Assembly: GCF_902459465.1 (NCBI RefSeq)
Contig: NW_022985695.1
Coordinates: 124,001 to 188,000 of the forward strand
Reading direction: 5' to 3'
DNA: 64,000 bases
Source: Asterias rubens
Lineage: Eukaryota; Echinodermata; Asteroidea; Forcipulatida; Asteriidae
The position numbers and the translations under genes are program-made. This document shows positions 20,880 to 33,605 of this stretch, one piece after another (positions within the stretch are counted from its first letter, which is position 1; each line of letters opens with the position of its first letter). The notes beneath the pieces are model-generated. The model was given only the letters and a program-made list of their open reading frames with translations, was not told the origin of the DNA and made no database searches.

Positions 20880-21710
20880 GTTATTAACCCAAGATGTCAT
20901 GTATGTTATAGGGTTTACAAGACTTTTCAGGCTTTTTAATCACAGTTTTTCTGATTATTCCGAGGGCAAAAGAAAACCCCAAAACAAATATGATTAATTC
21001 AAGATGAACACATTCCACTTTTTTTTAAATGGTGCGTTTTATGAGAACAATAATTATCATCTTTAGCTAGCTTTAGACATGATTTCACAATATTCTATAA
21101 AAAAAAATTTAGATATAAAAAATTCTGAAATTCAAAACAATTTAATCAAGACAAATTTCAGAAAATGCAGCACCAAGTGGCCAACTGTTTAATAACTTCA
21201 ATGAATAAAATACATCTTACATATATGAGAAACGGTTTTCTCTCTTAAAAGTTCAATCTTTTTGTACTATAAATATAACTGGCATGAAATCAAACCTTTC
21301 TTAACAGAGTTTTAATTTTATTTTTCCTTTTATAACAAAAAATAACATAATCTATTTCTTTTAAGATTTGTAATTTTAATACTTTTGATACAAGATTGTA
21401 TCTCTCTCTTTGTAATAAATAATAAATTTGCATGTCATTTTTGCCAACATAACTTAATTTCTGAAATTATTCATTTTTTAAAGCTTTAACATAAAATAAA
21501 TTAGCACTAACCATCCCAAACTTCAAAATCTTCAAAACACTTTAACTTCAAAACTTTTCAAAAACAACTGCAGCAAAAGCATGATTTGTTTTATTCTATT
21601 GGACTGAGTGCTACATAAAACTGGTTATGCTTTACAGATATGTACGGTGGCCCAAGTTCATAGAGCTTCACAAGCAGAAAATATCACTTATAAAACTCTA
21701 ATAAGCAATA
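20880..21710. other. AT-rich intergenic stretch
   Basis: Strongly AT-rich sequence between convergent genes, with several possible polyadenylation hexamers on each strand. No gene or RNA was seen. Confidence 0.5.
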
Positions 21711-22068
21711 TTAAAGTGAAGGTACACTATTGGTAATTCAAAATAATTATTATCATTAAACCCCACTTGGTAACGAGTAATTGGGAGAGGTTGATGGTAT
21801 AAAACATTGTGAGAAACAACTCCCTCTGAAGTAATGTAGTTTTGGAGAAAGAAGTAATTGTCCACGAATTTGATTTTGAGACCTCAAATTTAGAATTTGA
21901 GGTCACGAAATCAAGCATCTGAAAGTACACAACATTGTGTGACAAGGGTGTTTTTTCTTTCATTATTATATTGTTACTTCGATGACCAATTGAGCTCAAT
22001 TGTATATGTTGAGATACACCAAGTGAGAAGACTGGTCTTTGACAATTACCAATAGTGTCCCTTCAGCA
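21711..22068. mobile_element. TTAA foldback element (GGACACTATTGG family), copy 3
   Basis: It starts TTAAAGTGAAGGTACACTAT and ends CAATAGTGTCCCTTC. Internal family blocks are present (GAGAAACAACTCCCTCTGAA, GAGGTCACGAAATCAAGCAT). The right TTAA is lost. Confidence 0.8.
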
Positions 22069-22699
22069 GGATACCAGCAACAGATACTGCAAGGGAAATG
22101 GTAGTTTAGCTTAACCATTTTCTGGTAAGCTTAGTTCTGCTATACCGGTACTAGGCTAGTTTTTGAAATCTGGCCCAGTTCAGTCCAGGCAAGGCAATTG
22201 CACTATCCAAAACCCAACAACATACATGCACTTTGCTTTATTATGGCAAGAAGGTGCCGGGATTGTAACCTTGATATACACTGTACATGCATGAAAATTT
22301 TAACAGTCTGAGTTTGTCATGAGAAAGATATTTGGCTAAAAGACCATCGCATTCGATTTGTCCTTTGAAATAAATCCTGGTGAAATAACATGCAATTTCA
22401 AATATTTTAAAATGGATGCCATTACATCGTGTTCCCAATTCCATGCTTATATCTTTAGAGACCTTTCATTTCTGTACAACCATCGCTGTTTTCCCAGACA
22501 TTTATTCTATAAGTATGGAAAATGTCAATTCATTCCCAATTTTTTTTTTTTACCCCATTGTTTGGGCAAAAGTTGTTCAAATATGTGGCTGTTTGAGGCA
22601 GTTTGGTACTAGCCCCTTGCAGTCGCTAAGGTCTCTGAAGGATAAAAGGTTCCCCCAAATGTTTCCCCTACATGTATCTACATGTACCCTACTACTCAA

Positions 22700-22918
22700 A
22701 AGGCACTGGACATTAGTGGTAATTACTCAAAATAATTGTTAACACAAAAAGTTATTCGGTAGCGAGCAATGGAGAGAACACAACAGATTACAAATCTCTA
22801 AACCTCATGTTAAAATGGTGTAAAACAGTATATAACTTGATAATTTTTCAGAGCAAAATTTGAAAAATGACACTGTTGGTTATCAATGATAACTGAGTCT
22901 GTACATTCTTAAAGGCAG
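22700..22918. mobile_element. Short dispersed repeat, inverted relative to 15105
   Basis: It is the reverse complement of the block at 15105-15305 (TTAGAGATT/AATCTCTAA and TTATCAATGATAACTGAG segments). It abuts the TTAA element at 22919. Confidence 0.65.
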
Positions 22919-23300
22919 TGGACACTATTGGTAATTTTTCAAAATAGTTATTAGCATAAAACCTTACTTCGTAACGAGTAATGGGGAGACGTTGGTAGTA
23001 TAAAACATTGTGAGAAACGGTTCCCTCTGAAATAAAGTAGTTTTGGAGAAAGAAGTCATTTTCTACAAATTTGATTTCGGTACCTCAAGTTTAGCATTTG
23101 AGGTCTCGAAATCAAGCATCTGAAAGCACACAACTTCGTGTGACAAGTGTGTTTTTTCTTTCATTATTATCTCGCAACTTCGAAGACCAATTGAGCTCAA
23201 ATTTTCACAGGTTTGTTATTTGATGCTTTTGTTGAGATACACAAAGTGAGAAGACTGGTCTCCGTCTTTGACACTTACCAATAGTGTCCAGTGTCTTTAA
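22919..23300. mobile_element. TTAA foldback element (GGACACTATTGG family), copy 4
   Basis: TTAA lies at each end (22919 and 23297). The inverted ends are AGGCAGTGGACACTATTGG and CCAATAGTGTCCAGTGTCT. It is non-coding. Confidence 0.87.
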
Positions 23301-24009
23301 GTTAAATTTTTGGTTAGCAAAGAAAATGGCTGAGCAGTAATGTCTGCTGAACAGCTTTATGAAATTGGCCCCATGTAGTAGCAGGAATCAACTATAAATA
23401 TTCTGTATACAAGTCATAACACTGAAACATGAAGGGCAGAGATGCCAACATTTGCATCTTGCAATCATAGCCTAATTTCATAGAGTTGCTTAAACACACA
23501 AAGGAGCTTAGCACAATAAAATTACACTAAGCAGAATACGGTTATCAACCAAAATACCATTCCACAAGTACAATTGTGACTGGTTTCATCCTGCTAAGCA
23601 ACAAAAAATTTCTAAGCAATATTAGCTGCTTAAGCTTTAGGTAGATTTTGTACAACAATTAGAGAAATTTCTTTGATTTGCATTCAATATAATATGGAAA
23701 ACGTTATATTCAGGAAGATCTCAGATTTGTTCATCTAAACATAAAAAGCTATTTTCAGTAAACATCTACAAATTCAGGTAGTATTGGTAGATGTGGAAGG
23801 GGTTTGCTACAGACACTTTTGCATTAGTTGCCAACGCCACGGTCAAACAACGGAAACATATAAGCATGTCACGCATAAGTCTCAGACAATAATGATAGGG
23901 TCATCATTCAAACAAACTCAGGCATTTGCAAAGCCCAGAACCAAGTTACTGTAACTCAAATGTTTGGGGTGTTTAAACGCACAACTCTCAAAGTCTTCGT
24001 TCATTGTCC
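23301..24009. other. Region downstream of gene A
   Basis: Probably the 3' UTR of the minus-strand gene A. It holds a degenerate relative of the TTTCATAGAG foldback family at about 23470-23640. No other feature was recognised. Confidence 0.45.
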
Positions 24010-27000
24010 TCAGTCATATGCAAATTTCGGGTACAATGCCTCTATTACTGGCACCAAATTCTGTAACTCAAATGTATGGGGTCTTTCAACATCCCATACT
24101 TCTTCATCCCTTATTTCTTCATGGTATATTTCTTCATAGCACATTTCTTCATCCGTTCTATCATCTTGATTGAAGGCATTCTCTTGCACTAATTTTAATC
24201 TTTCATACCGCCTGTGTTTTTTCATTCGTCTTTTCAGTGCTCTTTGTTTCTTTTTGCTAAGCTTCGGGCTCGGGTTCAGGGGCTGGGTAACCTTTGGCTT
24301 CGGGGGCTGAGTAACTTTAGGGTTCGGGGGTTGGCTAACCTTCGGCTTAAGGGGCTTGCTAAACTTTGGCTTCGGGTCGACGAAGCCGAGACCCCCACGA
24401 CTGAATTTCAAGCTGGCCTGTATGGGATCTACAATGCCATCTTTCTGCAGTGCTCCGCCTTCCCATCCCATCTGTCTGAGCATCTTGTAACCAACATTGG
24501 TTTCCTTAATCGGGGGGTACTTAACATTTTTCGATGGATTAACTGGACCGATCTTTGTTTTACCGGTTTTCGTAACAGAGCCAGAAGCCTTATCATCAAG
24601 TTCAGTCGCAACATTCCGTGTGTTGTCCGGGGTTTTCTTCGGGTTCAAGCTTTGGTCTCTCAGCAAGGCTAGGGCATAATTTGCAGACACATTTTTCACT
24701 TCTCTGATGTCCGTGTGAATCCCAGTTGCTATGGTTATGCCGTTGATGATGGTTTTGCACACATACATAGTTTCTCCGTCAAATGTTATGATGTTATCGC
24801 TAATTTCAAACTCAATTGGGACGTGGTTTTTGAATGCAGAGTCGATCAAGATGCTGACTGGAGGGGCTGGGTTAGGCGGTTCCACCAGGGTAAAATTTTC
24901 CAAGACCTGGTTTTGGATAAAGACAGTAGACGTCTTTTGCTTCGAATTCTCCTTCATGGACATTTTGGGTGGGTTTACTGTACTAGGTTCAATAACAGAA
25001 TGAGACCCCCGACTTGGTTGGATAACATTCTGTGTACTGTCAAGGTTTTTCTTCAGGTTGGAGATTTTTCCTCTTAATAAGGCCAGGGCATTATCTGCAG
25101 ACACATTCCTAGCTTCTCTCTTGTTTATGTGAATACCCGTAGCAACAGTTGTACCATCAATGATGGTGCTGCACACATAGCCAGTTTCACCATCCACTGT
25201 CACGAAATTGTTACTAGTTACAAACTTAATGGGAACATTGTTTTTGAATGCCGAGTTGACCAAGATGCTGACTGAAGGGTCTGGGTTAGCGGGTTCCATC
25301 AAGGTGAAATTATCCAAGATCCCATTTTGGATAATGATGGGAGACACCTTTTGCTCCAAATTCTCATTTATGGCCTTATCTGGTGGGTTTACTGGAACAG
25401 AATGAGACGCCTTACTGGGTTCAATAACAGAATGAGTTGCCTTACTGGGTTCAATAACAGAATGAGTTGCCTTACTGGGTTCAATAACAGAATGAGTTGC
25501 CTTACTGGGTTCAATAACAGAATGAGGCACCTTAATACATGGTTTGATAACATTCTGTGTACTGTCAGGGTTTTTCTTCATGTTGCAGCTTTGTCCTCTC
25601 AAAAAGACCAAGGCATTATCTGCAGACACATTCCTTGCTTCTCTCTTGTTTGCGTGAATACCCGTAGCAACAGTTGTACCGTTAATGATGGTGCTGCACA
25701 CAAAGCCAGTTTCACCATCCACCGTTCTGAAATTGTCGCTCGTTACAAATTCAATGGGGACGTTGTTACTGAATGACGAGTTGACCAAAATGCTGACTGC
25801 AGGGGATGGGGTAGATGGTTCAACCAAGGAGAAATTATCCAAGGTTCCAGTTTGGGTCATGATGGGAGATGTCTTTTGCTTTGAATTCTCATTTGTGGCC
25901 TTTTTGGGTGGATTTGGTGGACCAAAATAAGACGCCTTCTTGGGTTCAAGAACAGAATGGACCTTACTGCGTTTGTTGATTAAAGAATAATGAGATGCCT
26001 TCTTCATGGGTCCAAAAACAGAATGGAACACCTTACTGGGTTTGTAAACATTCTGTGTACTGTCAGGTTTTTTCCTCTTGTGGGAGCTTCGGTGTCTCAA
26101 AAAGGCCAGGGCATTATCTGCAGACACATTCCTCGCTTTACTCTTGTCAATGTGAATACCCGTAGCAACAGTTGTTCCATCGATAGTCGTGCTGCACACA
26201 TAGCCAGTTTCTCCATCAACCGTTGTGAAATCGTCGCTAGTAACAAATTCAATGGGGGCGTTGTTACTAAACGCTGAGTTGACCAAGATGCTGACTGCTG
26301 GGGACGGGGTAGACGGTTCGACCAAGATGAAATTATTTGAGATGCTGTTTATGACATTGGTGGGTAGAGACTTTCGCTTCAATCGTTGATTTGTTTTCTT
26401 GGATGAAAATGAGGAAGAATCAGACGCCTCACTATTGGTTTCAATAACTTTCTGTGTGTTGTTAAGTCTTCTCTTCATGTGTGAGCTGTGGTGTCTTAAT
26501 AAGGCAAGGGCATTATTGGCAGACACATTTCTTGCTTGTGTCTTGTCCACGTGAGTACCGGTAGCAACAGTTGTACCATCAATGATGGTGCTGCACGTAT
26601 AGACAGTTTCAAACTCAATGGGGACCTTGTTTTTTAACGCTGTGTTAACCAAGATGCTGACTGCGGGGGAACGGACAAGCGGTTCAATTAAGACAAAATT
26701 ATCCAAGATGCTGTTTAAGACGTTGATCGGGGGCGTCTTTTCTTTCTTCTGATCATCTGTTATCATGGGTGAAAACACGGAAGAATCAGACGCCTCACTA
26801 TTGGGCTTAATAACTTTCTGTGTGTCGTTAGATTTTCTCTTCAGGTTTGAGCTGTGTTGTCTCAATAAGGCCAGGGCATTATCTGCAGACACATTCCTTG
26901 CTTCTCTCTTGTTCATGTGAATACCGGTAGCAACAGTTGTACCGTTAATGATGGTGCTGCACACAAAGCCATCGGATTCAAACTCAATGGAGACGTCGTT

Positions 27001-30000
27001 AATTAATGCCGAGTCAATCAAGATGCTGGCTGAGGGTGAAGGAGTAGAAGGTTCAAACAAGGTAAAATCATCTAAGACCTGGTTTTGGATATTGATGGGA
27101 GATGACTTTTGCTTCAAATTCTCATGTAATGCATCTATGGATGGGTTAACTGGAACAGACTCAAATGCCCGTATGGTTTCAACAACAGAATGAGATGCCT
27201 TACTGGGTTCGATATCAGAATAAGATGCCTTACACGGTTCAATATCAGAATGAGACGCTTTACTGGGTACGATAACAGAATGAGACGCCTTTCTGGGTAC
27301 GATGTCACAATCAGACGCCTTACTGGGTTCGATATCAGAATGAGACACCTTACTGGGTTCAATATCAGAATGAGGCGCTCTACTGGGTTCGATATCAGAA
27401 TGAGACGCCTTACTGGGTTCGATATCAGAATGAGACACCTTACTGGGTTCAATATCAGAATGAGGCGCTCTACTGGGTTCAATATCAGAATGAGACGCCT
27501 TACTGGGTTCGATATCAGAATGAGGCGCTCTACTGGGTTCAATATCAGAATGAGACGCCTTACTGGGTACGGCAGCAAAATGAGACGCCTTACTGGGTTC
27601 GATATCAGAATGAGACGCTTTACTGGGTTCAATATCAGAATGAGACGCCTTACTGGGTTCAATATCAGAATGAGACACCTTACTGGGTTCGATATCAGAA
27701 TGAGACACCTTACTGGGTTCGATATCAGAATGAGACACCTTACTGGGTTCAATATCAGAATGAGACGCCTTACTGGGTTCAATATCAGAATGAGACACCT
27801 TACTGGGTTCGATATCAGAATGAGACGCTTTACTGGGTTCGATATCAGAATGAGACACCTTACTGGGTTCAATATCAGAATGAGACGCCTTACTGGGTTC
27901 AATATCAGAATGAGACACCTTACTGGGTTCGATATCAGAATGAGACACCTTACTGGGTTCAATATCAGAATGAGACGCCTTACTGGGTTCAATATCAGAA
28001 TGAGACGCCTTACTGGGTTCGATATCAGAATGAGACGCCTTACTGGGTTCAATATCAGAATGAGACGCCTTACTGGGTTCGATATCAGAATGAGACGCCT
28101 TACTGGGTTCGATTTCAGAATGAGACGCCTTACTGGGTTCAATATCAGAATGAGACGCCTTACTGGGTTCGATATCAGAATGAGACGCTTTACTGGGTTC
28201 GATATCAGAATGAGACACCTTACTGGGTTCAATATCAGAATGAGACGCCTTACTGGGTTCAATATCAGAATGAGACACCTTACTGGGTTCGATTTCAGAA
28301 TGAGACGCCTTACTGGGTTCGATTTCAGAATGAGACGCCTTACTGGGTTCGATATCAGAATGAGACGCCTTACTGGGTTCGATTTCAGAATGAGATGCCT
28401 TACTGGGTTCAATATCAGAATGAGACACCTTACTGGGTTCAATATCAGAATGAGACGCTTTACTGGGTTCGATATCTGAATCAGAAGCCTTACTGGGTTC
28501 AATATCAGAATGAGACGCCTTACTGGGTACGACAGCAAAATGAGACGCCTTACTGGGTTCGATTTCAGAATGAGACACCTTACTGGGTTCGATATCTGAA
28601 TCAGAAGCCTTACTGGGTTCGATATCAGAATGAGACACCTTACTGGGTTCGATATCAGAATGAGACGCCTTACTGGGTTCAATATCAGAATGAGACGCTT
28701 TACTGGGTTCGATATCTGAATCAGAAGCCTTACTGGGTACGACAGCTGAATGGTTTTGAACAGTGATGGGAGATGTTTTTTGCTTCAAAGGCTCGTCTAT
28801 TTTCTCGGGTGAAATCACTGGGACAAAATGAGATGTCATAAGCGAATCAGACGCTGTATTTTCAAATCCGATAACAAAGTCAGACACCTCAAAATCAGAA
28901 TCATTAACAGCATCCTCTCCGACAACAAAATCAGATGCCTTGGAATCAGGTTCAGTGACAGCATTCTCTGTGACAACAGAGTCAGTCGCCGTGTTTTCAA
29001 GTTTGATAACAACATCAGACGCCTCGGAATTGGAATCAACAGCATTCTCTGCAACAACAAAATCAGATGCCATTTCCGGTGCGATAACAGGATCAGATGC
29101 CATATTTTCAAGTTCGATAACAAAGTCAGACACCTCCGAATCAGAATCATTAACAGCATTCTCTGCGACAACAAAATCAGATGCCTTGGAATCAGGTTCA
29201 ATGACAGCATTCTCTGCGACAACAAAATCAGACGCTGGGTTTTCAAGTTTGATAACAACATCAGATGCCTTGGAATTGGGTTCAATGACAGCATACTCTG
29301 CAGTAACAAAATCAGACGCTGGGTTTTCAAGTTTGATGACAAAATCAGATGCCTCGACATCGTGCTCAATACCAGCTATCTCTCCGACAACAGAATCAGA
29401 ACCAATATCCGGTGCGATAACAGGATCAGATGCCATATTTTCAAGCTTGATAACAACATCAGTTACTTTGGTATCAGGTTCATTAACAGCATTCTCTGCG
29501 ACAACAAAATCAGACGCCTTGGAATCGGGTTTAATGACAACAGTCTCTACTGTGACAACAGAATCAGACACCATCTTTTCAAGTTTGATAACATCAGACG
29601 CCTTGGAATTGGAATCAACAGTATTCTCTACATCAACAACATTAGATGCTAGATCAGGTGTAGTAACAGGATCAGATGTCGTCTTTTCAAGTCTGAAAAT
29701 AAAATCAGACGCTTTGATATCGGGTTCATTGACAGTATTCTCTGCAACGACATTCTCTTTGATAACAGAATCAGACGCTGTGTTTTCAAGCTGGATAACA
29801 ACATCAAATGCCTTGATATCGGTTTCATTGACAGCATTCTCTGCAACAATTGAATCAGATGCCGTATTCTCAAGTTTGATAACAGCATCAAATGCCTTGA
29901 AATCAGGTTCTGCAACAACGTTGTCTTTGATAACAGAATCAGATGCTGTGTTTTCAAGTTTGATAACAACATCAAATGCCTTGATATCAGGTTCAGTGAC

Positions 30001-32560
30001 AACATGCTCTGCGGTAACAGAATCAGACGCTGTATTTTTGAGTTTGATCGCAACATCAGATACCTTGCTTCCAGTATTCTCCCCAACAATAGAAACAATA
30101 GAATCAGACTCCATATCCTCAAGTTTGTTAACTAAATCCGGTGCCTTGGAATTGGGTTCATAGACAGCATTCTCTTTGATAACAAAATCAGATGCTGGGT
30201 TTTCAAGTTTGATATTAACATCAGATGCCTTGGAATCGGGCTCAATGACAGCATTCTCTGCAGTAACAGAATCAGATGCCTTGGAATCGGGTTCAATGAC
30301 AGCATTCTCTGCAGTAACAGAATCAGATGCCTTGGAATCGGGTTCAATGACAGCATTCTCTGCAGTAACAGAATCAGATGCCTTGGAATCGGGCTCAATG
30401 ACAGCATTCTCTGCAGTAACAGAATCAGATGCCTTGGAATCGGGCTCAATGACAGCATTCTCTGCAGTAACAGAATCAGACGCTGTATTTTCGAGTTTGA
30501 TCACAACATCAGATGCCTTGCCTTCGGATTCAATACCAGCACTCTCTGCAACAACAGAATCAGACACCATGTTTTCAAGTTTGATGACAAAATCAGACAC
30601 CTTGATATCTGGTTTATTGACAACATTCTCTGTGACAATTGAATCAGACGCTGTGTTTTCAAGTTTGACAACATCAGATGCCTTGCTTTCAGTTTCAATA
30701 CAAACATTCTCTGGAACAACAGAATCAGACTCCATATTCGCTGCGGTAACGGGATCAGAGGATGTATTTTCAAACTTGAAGACAAAATCACACGCCTTGA
30801 TATCGGGTGCATTGACAGCATTCTCTGCAACAACAGAATCAGACGCCGTATTCTCAAGTTTGATAACTAAATCTGACACCTTGGAATCGGGTTCATTGAC
30901 AACGTTCTCTGCAACAACAAATTCAGACGGCTTGGATTCGGGTTCAATACCAACATTCCGTGTGTTGTCATGGCTTTCATTTATGTAGGAGCTTTGGTCT
31001 CTCAAAAGGGCCAAGGCATTATTGGCAGACACATTCCTTGCTTGTGCCGTAAACCTGTGAGTACCAGTAGCAACGATTACACCATTGACGATGGTGCTGC
31101 ACATAAAGCCTTTTACACCATTGATCATTTTGGCGCTGTCAAGTTTAAACTCAATGGGGACATTATTACTGAATGCAGAGTCAATCAAGATGCTGACTGC
31201 AGGGGCTGGGCTAGACGGTTCCTTCAAGATAAAATTATCCAAGTTCCCGACTTGAACCTTGATGGAAGATGTCTTTTGCATCAAATTCTCATGTAATGCA
31301 TCTTTGGGTGGGTTGACTGAAACAGAATGACACACCTTACTAGGTTCAATAACATTATGGGGCCCCTTACTAGATTTGATTAGAGACTGAGATGCCTCAC
31401 TGGGTTTGGTAACAGAATTAGTTGCCTCACTGGGTTTGATTGAATCAGACACCTCATTTTTACGTCTGATACCCAAATCAGATGCCTTGATATCGCATTC
31501 ATTAACAACATTCTTTAACTTGTCAAGGTTTGCCTTCATCTTGGAGCTTTTGTCTCTCAAAAATGCCAGGGCGATATCGGCAGATGCACGTCTCGCTTTA
31601 CTCTTGTCCATGTGAATACCCGTAGCAACAGTTGTACCGCCGATAGTCGTGCTGCACACATAGCCAGTTTCTCCATCAACCGTTTGGACATTGTCACTGG
31701 TTTCAAACACAATGGGTACATGTTTTTTTTTGAAGGTCGAGTCGACCAAGGCACTGACTGTCATATTATCATTAGAGATCCCATCTTGGACCTCATCTAA
31801 GGGCACTAGCTCTTTACTGTAATTTCTTCCCATCACACTCACTTTGTTCGCGTTAACCACCGCATAGTTCAAATTCTCTAACATGGATACAGCCCTGTCG
31901 GCTGCACCTATCCTGGATCGGTGCTTGTTTTCACCTTCTGCACTACCCACGAGAATTTCATCGTAGTACATATTACAAAGCCATCTTGTTTTACTCTTTC
32001 CAAGAGGAGGGGGAACACTTATATATTCTATGTGTCTCTTGAGTGGCACTTTCATAGCGGCAGGGTTGAGTCTTCTCAGTGACGAGGCACGACGGTTTTT
32101 CTTAGTAGTATAGGGTTCCCAAATTAAGTTTTCTGCTAAAGCTGAGATAATTGGGTCATGTGTGCTGATGTTTCTTGATTGGCACACTATATCATTGCAG
32201 TTTGACTGTTCTAATTCCACGGTACCCCCGTCGGCAAGAGCAGTGTACCATCCTCTGCATGGCATCTCCTTGCGTCTTTTCTCGTCAAGTCTGACACATT
32301 CCGTGTTTGCTGTCTCCTGTACTATCCGTCTTTTTCCTGCTTTCTGGAACCTACTCCCTTCTCTTTTTGCTGTTAGTCTACACACAACTGGTTCCGAGGT
32401 CGTTGAGATCACTTCTGGTGTTGGTATGGGTTTGGATTTATCAAATAGCTGAGATGTACGCACAGCGATAGTTGGTTTGCTTTTAACGTCCACGGGTGTG
32501 ACATCTAGAGTTATGCCTTTGGCCATTTCCTGCACTCGTTGCATCAATTCAGGTGGATAT
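24010..32560 (-). CDS. NKRF-like gene A, giant exon 2
   Basis: One exon of 8551 bp holds almost the whole protein (2902 aa with exon 1). The acceptor is TTTATTGCAG at 32561-32570 and phase continues from exon 1 across a split Thr codon. Approximate order: rest of XTBD (YPPELMQRVQEMAKGI); first dsRBD-like unit at residues 215-300 (WLCNMYYDEILVGSAEGENK); two more at 320-390 and 505-575; an acidic repeat array at 590-1300; a 10-residue repeat array at 1325-1845; six more dsRBD-like units at 1885-2690; a G-patch at 2737-2780 (VGYKMLRQMGWEGGALQKDG and RGGLGF); a basic stretch (SKKKQRALKRRMKKHRR); and an acidic end. Each dsRBD-like unit has PIEF, CSTIINGTTVATGIH and NVSADNALALLR blocks. The R3H domain present in NKRF and in paralogue B is absent. 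Likely a nuclear RNA-binding XRN2 partner. Confidence 0.88.
24640..27070 (-). repeat. Tandem block of six dsRBD-like coding units
   Basis: Six consecutive units of about 100 residues, each with an FxLxEP lead, SILVNSAF.NN.PIEF, then YVCSTIIDGTTVATGIH, NVSADNALALLR and a basic linker. Together with the three units upstream in the same exon they make nine. The shared DNA similarity shows expansion by internal duplication. The two most diverged units lack the VDGETG loop. Confidence 0.88.
27185..28745 (-). repeat. 30-bp coding repeat, ~51 copies (EPSKASHSDI)
   Basis: The 30-bp unit encodes the ten residues EPSKASHSDI, with A/V, H/D and D/E exchanges. About 51 copies lie inside gene A exon 2. 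Because the unit length is a multiple of three and contains no stop in several frames, long open frames also run on the plus strand and in another minus frame; these are shadows. The peptide is Ser-rich, acidic and probably disordered. Confidence 0.95.
28830..30960 (-). repeat. Coding acidic repeat array (ENTASDSV..AENAV..PDSKASD)
   Basis: Imperfect units combine ENTASDSV, AENAVNEPDSKASD and VVIKLEN blocks in gene A exon 2. At about 30240-30475 a 51-bp unit (SVTAENAVIEPDSKASD) is repeated almost perfectly five times. The remaining units are older and more mixed. Predicted to be acidic and unstructured. Confidence 0.92.
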
Positions 32561-32570
32561 CTGCAATAAA

Positions 32571-33600
32571 AACAATATCACACATAAGTTGTATTGTCAT
32601 TAACAACTTTACAGAGTCTGGATACTTTTTGTAGGACACAAAACACAACGTCCACAGATTTACATTAAACTCAAACAGTTTGAAAGTAATGATGGTAGAA
32701 AGCTTCCCTTAAAATACAACTTGCTGGGGTGGTGTTGTTTCTGAGAAATGAGTAAAAACAAGTCACGAAAAAATTTGTTGTCTCTAAAGACAAAAATAGT
32801 TTGTCGCATCTAAAGACGTAAATTATTATAGCATGAAAAACATGCAAATTTAACATCTCTTATCATCATGTCATCATGGTCATAATAAGGACTTGGTATA
32901 TATGGTTGAGGAATATATATAAGACACCCCCCCCCCCACCCCCAAGGTTCAGGCTCTTGAGACATAATACAAATTTGGGATGGTACAGTAATTTTATTGA
33001 AAACAAAATATTAGGCAGTTAAAATTGTAAAAAAAAACTAACTATCTAGACTTTGTTTTGAAATTTTATCCCTCAAGGTAACATTATAATAACAATAATA
33101 AATAATGCTTATAGGGCGCCAAAATCCACCAAAATGAGATACATTGTACTCAAGGCGCACATAACACTTAATATTACACTCGTGAAAGAAAAGAAAAAAG
33201 GTTTTGACCGTACAATATGACGTCTCAAAGCTATTAAGATGTGAAAATTTATGTCGCAAGTTTAACCCGTAAAAAACATGCATTCCGCCAACAGCCACCC
33301 TGCATATTACTCCCATACCCCCCATAACCAGCAAATCCGGTCTCAAAATGACAACATCCTAAAAATGCACATGGTAGCCATGAAAAATTAAGATTTCTGT
33401 TCCACATCCAAAAGTTCAAAGGTCAGAGGTCCCATCACAATGCATGTGAAGAACGAGTTAGAGCAGTTTGTTCCTGTGTGTGGTGGAGAAACTGTATGTT
33501 TATATCCTGTACCATGTATCGCAAGCCCAATGTAACGGCGCCATTTTGTATGTTTCACAATAAATTTTATGGGTGTTTTACACACAGAACACAAAGACCT
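32571..33600 (-). other. Gene A intron 1, first part
   Basis: Non-coding. It includes a C-rich homopolymer run at about 32927-32942. No second XTBD exon like the one at 43797-43857 in gene B was seen in this intron. Confidence 0.5.
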
Positions 33601-33605
33601 CAAGA

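Noticed and set aside
22358-22742. Overlapping plus-strand frames of about 100 codons
   Set aside because: No family resemblance, no splice signals that keep phase, and AT-rich intergenic composition.
27190-28479. Long plus-strand open frame (429 codons) over the 30-bp repeat
   Set aside because: It is a shadow of the coding minisatellite in gene A. The unit length is a multiple of three and has no stop in this frame. The product would be a monotonous MRRLTGFDIR repeat.
27135-28682. Second minus-strand open frame (515 codons) over the same repeat
   Set aside because: It is out of frame with the conserved dsRBD and G-patch frame and consists only of NPVRRLILIS-type repeats.
28828-30988. Plus-strand open frames antisense to the acidic repeat array
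   Set aside because: Shadows of the repeated coding units; no domain and no splice-supported context.
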